From positions 3,116,909-3,180,908 of the forward strand of contig CAMGYJ010000007.1 of NCBI GenBank assembly GCA_946122785.1: a stretch of DNA of 64,000 nucleotides. The letters are read 5' to 3'. Both the position numbers and the translations under genes were made by a program. The stretch comes from Linum tenue (lineage: Eukaryota; Streptophyta; Magnoliopsida; Malpighiales; Linaceae). The notes below the pieces were generated by a model that ran no database searches, was not told the origin of the DNA, and worked only from the letters and a program-made list of their open reading frames with translations. This document shows positions 50,122 to 64,000 of the stretch, in pieces (position 1 is the stretch's first letter; every line of letters starts with the position of its first letter).

Positions 50122-51487
50122 ATGCCTTTCGATCTCTTGGCTGCTCTCCAACCTTCCCAAGCTCACCGTATACTTTCTCAGCCGGCGGCGTCAACCTCCG
50201 TCCATCCGGGCATATCTCTACCCCCCATGGCGACCGGGAACTGCCCCTTGCCTTGGGATTCGTTGTCCAGAAAACGACGCCGGGCAGATGTCTTAAACCC
50301 TCCTCCTCCTCCCATCAGCAAACTCGGCGACGATCTCCTCATAGAAATCCTTATTTGCGGCCTCACGGATCCCAGATCCGCCTGCCTGAGCAAATCCGTC
50401 TGCAAGCAGTGGAACTCTCTCATCTCCAGCCCCGCCTTTCAATCGTCGTTTTGTGTCTCACCACGAAGAGCCGCCTCTCCTTTGTCAAGAACCAGTTGCT
50501 CCCAATAACTCGAGTTGTTGGGAGAAGGTTCTGCTGGATCTTATACCACTCTCTAACACGCCCCCTCAAACGAAAGCCAACCCATGGGCTTAAAGTTTGC
50601 ACAGGCCCACCATACCTTGTGCTTTAATCCACTGTTAATATTGGGGGTCGTGGAGATTCGAACACACGACCACTTGGTCAAACCAGCTCTGATACCATGT
50701 GAGAGAATTGAGATTTTTTGTGATTGTGGTAAAAACCAACTTGATTCTCATTGATGATTCTCTACAACTAATATACAGAAGAGATGAGGAAAAAGTGGTG
50801 CACGTATTAGCAGAATGACAGCCACTTCCCACAAGAATAGGAACAGAAAATATACAGGAAAAAGAATAAAGAAATTAATAAAAGATGTGGGATCATGTAT
50901 CTCTATTACTGTTCAGAGTCCGGAGAATGGACCAAGGAGGCGCTGGTTCTTGATGGCCATGTGAAGAAACCACTGATCATCAATGTCGTCTCCTGCAATG
51001 GAGAGTTGTTTTGGGTGGACAGGAGTGCTCGAAATGGCTGTGATTTGAATCCCCATTCAATTGCCGCGTTCAATCCTTTCCGCCTCGATATACCTCCCAC
51101 TTACATTGACGCTTCAAAGTACGGACTTGCGGGCATTCAGAGAAGTCGGAAATTGTCTTCTACAATTATATTAGCGATATATGTGTCATTATGTCCTGCG
51201 ATTTGAGCACCGGGAGAGACCTAAAGCTCATTATTGAAGAATGGCCGGTTTTGCCTCCTTGGCGCTTGTTCCAGGCTAGGGCCTCCTGTTGGCCTGCTCA
51301 AATTCCAAAGTACGAGGAACTAGGAGCATTATATGGTCGAAGCTACGACTTTTTGGTTCAGAGTAGTAAACCACCAATCCGAGAGGCTACGCTGGATACA
51401 CTTCTTTCTTGGGTGGATTTCGAAGAAGGGTTTGTTGCTTTTTTACCCTTGAACTATGTTTTGTTAACAAATGTGCTCATGAACTAA
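50122..51487 (+). pseudogene. F-box protein pseudogene
   Basis: From the ATG at 50122 (a later in-frame ATG is at 50227) the frame encodes a Pro-rich leader and an F-box: KLGDDLLIEILICGL, DPRSACLSKSVCKQWNSLI, SSPAFQS. F-box proteins link substrates to SCF ubiquitin ligases. Shortly after the F-box, near 50445, the best continuation (RFVSHHEEPPLL) needs a +1 shift, and the original frame stops at about 50508. A retrotransposon-like insert occupies 50541-50889. Downstream a frame resumes with YLYYCSESGEWTKEALVLDG and SCNGELFWVD, typical of the C-terminal part of such F-box proteins, then shifts again near 51200 into DLSTGRDLKLIIEEWPVLPP. At least two frameshifts and an insertion make it a pseudogene. 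Confidence 0.75.
50541..50889 (-). mobile_element. TRIM-like LTR retrotransposon fragment
   Basis: Read on the minus strand: a tRNA-Met-type primer site TGGTATCAGAGC at 50697-50686 directly follows an LTR-like end (CTCTCACA at 50698). A purine tract TTTGAGGGGGCG at 50570-50559 directly precedes TGTTAGAGAG, a plausible LTR start, at 50558. The interval between primer site and purine tract is only ~115 bp and has no gag or pol, as in TRIM elements. The left LTR piece is ~18-23 bp and the right one ~190 bp. GGATC flanks both sides (50536-50540 and 50890-50894), like a 5-bp target duplication. It interrupts the F-box pseudogene. Confidence 0.7.
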
Positions 51488-51772
51488 TAATAAGATTTGT
51501 AACAACTTGTGTTCCCTTCGGCTATCTATTTTCAATAATGTCGATAAGCCTTGCATCCAACTTTGTTACTTATGTGTACCATCTCCTACTAATAGAGTTC
51601 CATCAAAGCATGTCCCTTTAATTTCCCTCAAGGGTCCAAGGATAATATTGTTGAGCATTCGAAGAATCCGTTCGGTGGCCCCATCAGATGGTTCTAGAAT
51701 CAAGTCCAAGAAGGAAACATGTGTCAAAATCGTTGATAAGAAGCCTGATAAACCAAAATGGGCTCGGGAGGT
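51488..51772 (+). other. Unidentified coding-like debris
   Basis: A plus-strand frame runs through here (RIRSVAPSDGSRIKSKKETC then KIVDKKPDKPKWARE) up to the Ac-like element. Similar Lys/Glu-rich frames appear after it (52941-53110, SSRKDEEEDDKVMLKGNY). They may be one broken gene split by the element, but I do not recognise the family. Confidence 0.3.
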
Positions 51773-52932
51773 AGGGCTGGAAGTTTGGTATCGATATTTG
51801 GGATATACCGAATACCGTACTGAATTTGTCTATATTTGGTATTACCGAATACACGTATTATTTTTTGGGATTGAGATTGGGATTGAATTTCAATTGTTAT
51901 TCGGTATTAGGGATTACGGGATTGGGATTGGTATATACCGAAATACCGATCAATACCGAAATATAAGCTAGTGTGTATTTTATCCTCTCAACTAGACTCT
52001 CTCATTCACTACTACACGAACCTAAACCACCAAGAGTGTCATTTAATTATACATAGATCATTCTATCACTATTAATAGTCGTCTCTCAACCTCCAATTCG
52101 TCAAATTAACGATTACCAATGGCAAGAACTTGAGATGTCTCCTCTCCTCCATTCTCCTTAATAATATCATAATTCAAGACACTTTGCTTAGTATTTTCCC
52201 CCTACATTAAACAACAAAATCTAATTTATACATGGGTTAATATTTTCGTATGACCTGAACTTTGACCAAAATAAACATCCTGGCCAATCTTTTCGATCTA
52301 TAACATCTTGCCCCGAACTATACACCAAAATAAACAATTTGGCCAAACCTGATGTTTGACCGTTAACTTGGACGGTCAAACGCGTTGACTAACGGTCAAC
52401 GCGCCACGTCACTGCCAAGTCAGAAGATCTGATAAATATTTAATTTTTTCGTTTTTTATTTTTGGTTTAACTAAGTATCAGATGATTTTTTTTAATTTAT
52501 AATAATTTAAAATTAGGGAATGTGTGGAAATTATGAATTATTTTAAATATTTTATGCTGACTTGGCAGTGACATGGCGCGTTGACTAACGATCAACGCGT
52601 TTGACCGTCCAAGTTAACGGTCAAAAGTCAGATCTGGCCAAATTGTTTATTTTGGTGTATAGTTCGGGCCAGAATGTTATAGATCGAAAAGATTGGTCAG
52701 GATGTTTATTTTGGTCAAAGTTCAGGCCATACGAAAATATTAATCCTTTATATATTTAATTATCAATTGCAAAGGTAATATCGATTGGGATACCGAAATA
52801 TTTAGAGATTGGGATTGGGATACCAAAATTATTTAAGGATTGAGATTGGGATTGACTTTAGGGTGTAATTCGGTATTCGGGATTTTCGGTATTTGGTATT
52901 GAGATACCGATATTGTACCGATTTCCATCCTA
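51773..52932. mobile_element. Ac/Ds-like hAT remnant with a nested MITE
   Basis: The left end TAGGGCTGGAAGTTTGGTA (its first T overlaps the flank) and the right end, read on the minus strand, TAGGATGGAAATCGGTA resemble Ac/Ds-type hAT ends. Subterminal regions are packed with ATACCGA/TCGGTAT and GGGATTGGGATTG words in both orientations. Flanks carry CGGGAGGT (51765-51772) and CGGGAGCT (52933-52940), an 8-bp duplication with one mismatch. No transposase frame remains. Without the nested 513-bp MITE and its duplication the element is about 638 bp. Confidence 0.75.
52234..52746. mobile_element. MULE-type MITE with ~200-bp inverted repeats
   Basis: The two arms (about 52234-52440 and 52555-52746) are near-perfect inverses, sharing TTTGACCAAAATAAACATCC, CTTTTCGATCTATAACAT, GTCAAACGCGTTGACTAACG and CACTGCCAAGTCAG-type strings. 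The flanks TTTATACAT (52225-52233) and TTTATATAT (52747-52755) form a 9-bp duplication with one mismatch, typical of Mutator-like elements. No coding frame. It is inserted in the middle of the Ac-like remnant, so it is the younger insertion. Confidence 0.88.
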
Positions 52933-53428
52933 CGGGAGCTGCTTGCTAGGAAAAAAAGCTGCTCCAGCTAGTAGTAGAAAGGATGAAGAGGAAGACGACA
53001 AAGTTATGCTTAAAGGAAACTATTCATTGCTCGTATGTGAATCTGTCGCCACCTATCATTTTCTTTTCTCGAAGAACGTCAGTTTCTTGATTAAGGGAGG
53101 AAGAAAGTGAAGAAACTTGCTGAGCAGTACGTCTAGGCAGCTCAAGCTTAACATAAGGATTCCTCATGACCTACCTACTCCTGTCTTAATCAAAGACTAT
53201 GCTAGAGATATGATTCAACGAATTTTTTTTTGCTGAAATGTGGCATATCTTCCAATCAATATTGGTTCGGCCCAGAAATGTAAAAAAAAAATGGTTCGGC
53301 CCACTGAAATCTTATGTCCAGAATTTGAAGCCCTGGTTAAGGGCGGGGTAAGACTGAACAAAGCCAGTTTAGCTGAATGGGCCCGGTCCGATACTTGGGG
53401 CGGTGTAACGAATCAGGTCAAGGAAAAA

Positions 53429-53435
53429 TATATAG
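53429..53435 (+). promoter_or_regulatory. Candidate TATA box of FCF1
   Basis: TATATAG about 215 bp upstream of the FCF1 ATG, within AAAAATATATAGAGCC. Transcription would start near 53460, giving a ~180-nt leader that contains CT-rich sequence and CCGCCGCC runs. Confidence 0.45.
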
Positions 53436-53643
53436 AGCCACTAAACGTCATCGTTTTCTTCTTGGAAATCAGGAAGTCGACGAACCGTGACAGTGAGTGA
53501 ATCATTCGACTTCTCCCAATCCCAAAACAGCCTCCGCCGCCGCGACCGCACTTACTCCACCGCCTTTTGCTGCCGCCGCTGATTATCTACCTCATCAACT
53601 TAGCGGAAGACAGGTAAACTAGTAAATCAACCGTGTGAAAGCC

Positions 53644-55817
53644 ATGGGAAGAGCCAAGAAGGGGCCGAAGTTCGCGGTGATGAAGAAGATGGTCACCTCA
53701 AAGGCAATTAAGCAGTAAGGCTTCGCTTTCCTCCTTTCTCCCCCCCGGCGCCCATTTCAATTCAATACATATAATCTCTGGCCTGTGGCAGGCGTTTTCA
53801 CTCCGCTGTTTTTGCTTGGTTTGTTTTAGATACAAGGAGGAGGTTCTGAACCCGAATAGGAAGGACCTTTCCAAAGAGCAACTTCCTAGAAACGTGTAAA
53901 GCTTCTTCCCCCTCTTCTTTTTACTTCATATGCAGTAATGCAGAGATTACTTGGTGGTTTTTTGTTTTTTGTTTTCTGATCTTTGTGTTTTGCTTCATGG
54001 GAAATAGGCCGAAGGTGTCTTCATCGCTTTATTTCACGCACAACACAGCTTTGGGGCCGCCATACCGGGTTCTGGTGGACACCAACTTCATCAATTTCTC
54101 GATTCAAAACAAAGTGAGTGTTTCATTGCAATTTGATTGATATTTTCTTCAACCCCTTTGCTTTTTTTTTATTTTTGGCCTGCCTGTTGGGAGCTATGTG
54201 ATTAGCATAGCATTCGTGAAATCTGCAAATCATCCATACTACTTGGTTGGCAGAATAATTATGATGATTATGGGAGGTTAAAGGGAGTTGGGTGGATTGG
54301 GATGATTTTTTGCGTTCAGCTTTGCTTATGCTAATATCGAAATATGGCTTATTTGCTGAATAATGGTGTTATTAGTAGAAAGTGGCTTCTTGATGTGATT
54401 TTTTTTTTGGTGTGTGCTGAAGACTGAAGTCTTACGCATTTGCTTGTGTTCTTCCCTTTTCAGTTGGATTTGGAAAAGGCAATGATGGACTGCCTCTATG
54501 CGAAATGTGAGTTTGTGTCTCTAATCGTCTTCTCCTGTATAGTCTTTATATTGCTATTTTAGAGACTTGGGATCTCAAAAGGATATGTTGAGCTGATTGC
54601 TATCTCTTTTGGCTTTTAATTTATAGGCACACCTTGCATCACTGATTGTGTAATGGCTGAGCTTGAGAAGCTAGGCCAGAAGTACCGTGTGGCTTTGAGG
54701 TATGCTTTATTGTGTTTTAGTTTCTCTGGTTATTTTCCTTTATTTAATCAATTTGTCATCGAGTATCAGAACGAACTCTTATAGGTTTCTGCCCCTCTTT
54801 TCCAGCTTTTTTCTTCAGTTCATTGTGATATGCTTATTAGTCAATGTTTATTATCATGTATTATTCAGCTTGTTTTAATAAGCCTTGTCTAAAAGCTATT
54901 GGCTTTCTTTTTTCATTTGTTAGGATTGCTAAAGATCCACGTTTTGAGAGGCTGCCCTGCATTCATAAAGGAACATATGCTGATGACTGCATTGTATCCA
55001 GGGTCTCTCAGGTGTGTTTGCATGAGACTAAAGCTCCTTTCTTTCATTATCTTTGGGCAGACTAAAAAAGAATGAATGTGCTCTCGCTCCTTGCAACTTG
55101 CACTTGTCACTACAGTACTAGGGTCATGTCTCTATCTATTTTTGATTCATAGTTTTGTTGCATTTGATGAAACTTCTTTAATGGGTTGCTTTTCACTGGG
55201 TATTATGCTTCACTGGGACTGAAAGGATATGGACGACAATTAACTATGGCCTTCCATACACGAGGGGTGGTATTTTGGTTATGTTAATAGTAATGCTCTT
55301 CTTTTTTGGTTGGAACAGCACAAGTGCTACATTGTTGCAACTTGTGATCGGGATCTGAAGCGGAGGATACGCAAGGTAATGGTTTTACAGAAACAATAAT
55401 ACGTTTGACGGACTGGAAGTGAGAATTACCAGAAAGATAGTTTTCTTCAACAGAAAGAAGTTGGTGCTTATGTTGTGAATTTGTATGCATCTTCATTTGC
55501 ATGCAGGTCCCTGGTGTCCCAATAATGTACATCACTCAACATAGATATTCAATTGAGCGTATGCCTGAAGCGACAATAGGCGGTGGTAAGGCTCAGTTAC
55601 TCGGATATAAAACAATGTTGATTTGATTTTGAGACTGCCAGCCCCTTTTATTGCCATCCATCTGACATCCTTTCAGTGTTACTCATCATCGTTATAGTGT
55701 TCTGCTGCTATGACTACATTTTCTGTGATGTGAGATAGAGATCTATTTAAGACTGATCGTTGTTTCCTCTTTCTCATCTGACCCATTTCTTTTGCCTCTG
55801 CAGCTCCAAGATTCTGA
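53644..55817 (+). CDS. FCF1: rRNA-processing protein FCF1 (PIN domain, UTP24)
   Basis: Nine exons: 53644-53714, 53830-53895, 54008-54113, 54464-54506, 54627-54699, 54924-55011, 55319-55375, 55507-55585, 55804-55817; all GT-AG, 198 aa, the usual eukaryotic FCF1 length. FCF1/Utp24 is a nucleolar PIN-domain endonuclease of the small-subunit processome that cuts pre-rRNA around the 5' end of 18S. Motifs: [15 protein letters not shown] at the N-terminus, the PIN domain from [54 protein letters not shown] and [14 protein letters not shown], ending PEATIGGAPRF. Candidate metal-binding acids are Asp70, Glu107, Asp140/141 and Asp159/161. The last exon carries only 14 coding bases. Intact. Confidence 0.97.
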
Positions 55818-56955
55818 TAATGTGGAGATCCAGATCGCTGTGGCCATGCGAGAAAAAAAGAAGATTTTGTCAGTCTTAGAAACTAAAGTGTTCAAGAAGG
55901 AATTTGTGTTGTATGATCAATCGTCAGTAGGATTCTGGCGCGCTCTTAAGATATCTTCTTACTTGCTGCAATGACTTCTTTGATCTTTCTTGTAAACTAT
56001 ATGTAGAGCCTATAGCTTGCCGTCTTTGATGAGTTAGTTGAATGAGTGTTGGAAGTCTTCTGTGTTCCCATTTGCACTTAAAGTTATCTATCGTAGTATC
56101 GTTAGTATCTGCTTTCTACTTAAGTTCCCGAGTCCCGACCAGTATCCTGTGAACCGTATCAATCCTTTTATTCTAGAATGTGATTTTCTTGCCCTTAAAA
56201 CATTAGCATAGAAAAAAAGAATGAAATGAAGCTCACATATTCTAAAATTTTGCACAACATAGAAAAAACTTTCCAGACATGTTGCAAGTTTAAGCAGAGA
56301 GGGAATGCAGTGAGAGGGCGATACTCGCTGAACTTACATCGCTTAAAGAATTACGTTTTAGGAATTACGTTAATTAAACTATTATGTTCTTGATGTTAAA
56401 GTATTTTGTTAGTTGTATGATTAACATGACAAATGATCTAGTGGTTCGTAACATTTAGAGTTTTGTCATACTAATTTGATGGATTTTGATTGTCTCTAAA
56501 TATTATTGTCTAGTATTTTAAACTTTGTATATATTATTTTTAGATTTTATTGACAATCATTTTTGTTTATCCATGTATAAAAATTAACAAAACGAAAGAT
56601 GAAAAATAAAATGTGTTTTGATTTTGGATAACCATGCATTTTGGCAACAAGATTCGATTTAAACGAAGTTGAGGGTTTTCACTTTTTGACTTCTCACTGT
56701 ACATAGATTAACACCAAAGGTTCTTCCTTCGCCAATAAAACGGACCATTTCCTTCCTCTAAGCGAGCTCATTCCTAGTTCGAAAGGTTTCACAGCTTTAT
56801 CCGCTCCGGATGTTATCCCACCTCGCAACGAATTCCAGAAAACCCTAATTGAGAGCTGATTTCTGGATTCTTTGGTTGCCAAATGAGAAGAAGTTAGTTG
56901 CAGACATTATCTTCCTTCCAATGTGTTGGCGGTCATAGAAGTTGCAGACGGAAGA
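55818..56955. other. FCF1 3' UTR and intergenic DNA
   Basis: The 3' UTR of FCF1 follows its stop, probably to about 56050-56100. The open frame at 55792-55974 is a shadow of this UTR. The rest is AT-rich; the last ~250 bp should hold the promoter and leader of FTSHI1. No further gene is seen. Confidence 0.6.
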
Positions 56956-62361
<5,406 letters not shown>

Positions 62362-63026
62362 CTGCACATTTTTCTGCATCGCATTACACCGATGAAACTC
62401 GCCCCCCTCAGCCGTGTTCCTGAACTATGGTGGGGTTGTATTGTATGAAGTTTTTGCTGCTTCAGAAAAGATAGGTTTTTTGTCCGTCATTTTATCAAAG
62501 TATCAACTGTCCTGATACTGTAGAACTAATGCAGAATAGAAAAGCTGTTCATTTTCATACATGTGAATTGTGATGTATCGTATCATCCTTCTTTTTAGAA
62601 CTCGTTCGGACGATTTTGCCCCTTAAGTGGCGGGTAACACGGGAGCGAAAAGGAAGAGAGGTAAGGTAAAATGGTCAAAAAGAACGACCCGGTAAAAACG
62701 GAGCTGTAAACGGTAGAAATTAGTTTACGGAAGCAAACGCCACAAAGATGGATTTCGGGCAAGTTAGTTTGAGAACATTCCTCTCGTCCTTCGTCTCTTT
62801 TCCGTCCGTCTCCCTCCGCCTTCTCCGTCGTTCCCCCCTCCGCCGGCGACCGTATCTGTACATACAATTCATCCTCCCTTCATTTTCTCCGTTTACAGTC
62901 TCCGAGGAGCCTCAGCTGTCGAGCCAAAACTCCAGAGTTTTTTTTTTTTTGATCTTTTTGAATAAAAGACAATTGAAAAAAAGAGAAGGAATTTTCTCTT
63001 CTCCGATTGGGTCGAATGAATGAGAC
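62362..63026. other. FTSHI1 3' UTR and SUN-gene promoter/leader
   Basis: Contains the end of the FTSHI1 transcript and, from about 62750, a CT-rich stretch that probably is the leader of the next gene. A 4-codon upstream frame (MNET) at 63016-63030 overlaps the start at 63027. Confidence 0.5.
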
Positions 63027-64000
63027 ATGAAGAGACAACCGCGAAATAGCAGCACCAACAAAGACGACGGCGGCGTCAGCAACGGAAGCTTCTCAGTGTT
63101 GAACCAAACCAGGTGCCGGGAAAGCAGAAGCGATGATTCAAAGGACGACGACGACATTAGCAGCGAGAACAGCAGTAGCAAAAACAAGAAGGGCAGGAAT
63201 GGTAGAGGTAGACGAAGCTTGTACGAGCTTTCTTTGTCTTTGATCCTCTTGTTATGGTCTCTTGTCTTCTATACCAGGCTTGGCCTCAGCCACCAGAATG
63301 AAGGTGCGCCGTCCTGTGCTTCTTTCATTTGCCACATTCCCTTAAAAGGGGGAATTGCTTGATGATTGATTCCTGTTGCCATTGGTCTGTTCTGGATTTC
63401 CAATCTGAAGAAAATGTGATGGCCTTGGTTAATGATGAAGGGAAGTGAAGAAGGGAAATGCAGATGAGCCCTGCAAACCCTTTGTGCTGTTATATAATTC
63501 ATTGCATGATTTGGTTTGATTCGTCATGATGATGATGATGATGATGATGGTTGTGTCCATTTTATGCTTCAATTCGTCATCTTTAGGTTGAGAGATCTTC
63601 TTCAGGCTGACACTTTCATATTTAGGTGTGCGAATGTAAACAATTTTTGCCATAATCTTGCAGGGAATTCGACTGGTGATGGTGGCAACAATAAACCTGT
63701 TCCTAGTCCTATTTCACCTGTTCCGTATAGAGGAAATTACAGTCCAGATGGAATGGTGTTAAAGCTTAATCTCTCTGATAGTAGTGTCAATAATAACGCC
63801 CCAGCTCATCTCGATTTCGGCAGTTGTAAGTGCTCCCTTCCTACCATAAATAGAACAGAAGAGGTGCTCAAGAGCTTTTTAGGAGATATGGTTTTAGTAT
63901 GTAGTTTGAGAAAACCAGAAGAACTGGAATTAGGTAACTTAAATGAACTGCCTGGTGCGAAATCCCATCATTCTGGTGCTTATCTCAATCTGGATGAATT
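63027..64000 (+). CDS. SUN-domain protein, mid-SUN (SUN5-like), N-terminal part
   Basis: Exon 1 is 63027-63303 and exon 2 starts at 63664 (GT-AG, phase kept by G/GG); the frame is open to the window end. The N-terminus is hydrophilic and rich in Ser/Asp/Arg. One membrane segment follows at about residues 66-83 (YELSLSLILLLWSLVF), then a lumenal-type region with NRTEEVLKSFLG. The plant mid-SUN proteins (SUN3-5) begin with this kind of segment and carry a central SUN domain and C-terminal membrane segments, which would lie beyond the window. The call rests on the RRSLYELSLSLILLLW region and the position next to FTSHI1, which in Arabidopsis (At4g23940) is adjacent to SUN5 (At4g23950), as I recall. 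A strong-looking GTAAGTG near 63826 could be a donor ending exon 2 early. Confidence 0.6.
63526..63549. repeat. ATG microsatellite in SUN-gene intron 1
   Basis: Eight consecutive ATG triplets within the first intron. A length-variable marker candidate, no coding role. Confidence 0.9.

Noticed and set aside
49856..50627. 255-codon frame overlapping the F-box pseudogene as a separate protein
   Set aside because: It is out of frame with the F-box motif, low complexity, and runs into the retrotransposon fragment.
55792..55974. 60-codon frame after FCF1 exon 8
   Set aside because: It overlaps the final FCF1 exon in another frame and then the 3' UTR; exon 9 with APRF and stop is the family ending.
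62748..63187. Overlapping frames in the leader of the SUN gene
   Set aside because: CT-rich leader sequence; the conserved membrane segment is in the frame that starts at 63027.

Overview
This is nuclear DNA of a flowering plant, most probably a eudicot. The evidence is intron-rich genes for plant-specific families (CBL calcium sensors, a UBL-type phosphatidylinositol 4-kinase gamma, a POLLENLESS 3-like TPR protein, the chloroplast pseudo-protease FTSHI1, a SUN-domain protein) set among hAT, MULE-like and retrotransposon remnants. The species cannot be named from the sequence.

Layout. (1) Positions 1-30111 are one satellite DNA array with a monomer of about 340 bp, open at the left window edge. 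I estimate about 86 monomers from length and period. Its core (about 5386-18926) is a higher-order repeat (HOR): four copies of a 10-monomer, about 3.39 kb unit. The flanks are mosaics of the same monomer types plus types missing from the core. A non-autonomous hAT element (26128-26991) sits inside the array. (2) 30112-43424 is a transition zone: an unidentified GC-rich fragment, a PI4K gamma gene (31170-33100, minus), a decayed hAT transposon with a second hAT-like MITE nested in it (34653-35666), a 112-bp x 3 tandem repeat (38895-39230), a POLLENLESS3-LIKE TPR gene (39647-41211, minus) and two foldback elements. (3) 43425-47264 holds two tandem CBL genes on the minus strand with identical internal exon lengths. 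(4) 49741-53110 is a gene graveyard: an F-box pseudogene broken by a retrotransposon-like insert, then an Ac-like hAT remnant that itself carries a MULE-like MITE. (5) 53644-64000 is a gene-dense plus-strand block: FCF1 (rRNA processing), FTSHI1 (inactive FtsH of chloroplasts) and the start of a SUN-domain gene cut by the window end.

The genes share no pathway; this is an ordinary plant gene neighbourhood beside heterochromatin-like satellite DNA. I assembled exons by hand from splice sites, frame continuity and remembered family sequences. All six coding models keep a continuous frame, and the five complete ones give family-typical lengths (589, 420, 216, 215, 198 and 939 aa for PI4K gamma, TPR, CBL-A, CBL-B, FCF1 and FTSHI1).

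I found no clearly new biological system. The points most worth a second look are the satellite HOR with its three-block internal structure and flanking mosaic, the nested transposon insertions with readable target-site duplications, the apparently permuted retrotransposon fragment, and the divergent CBL pair.
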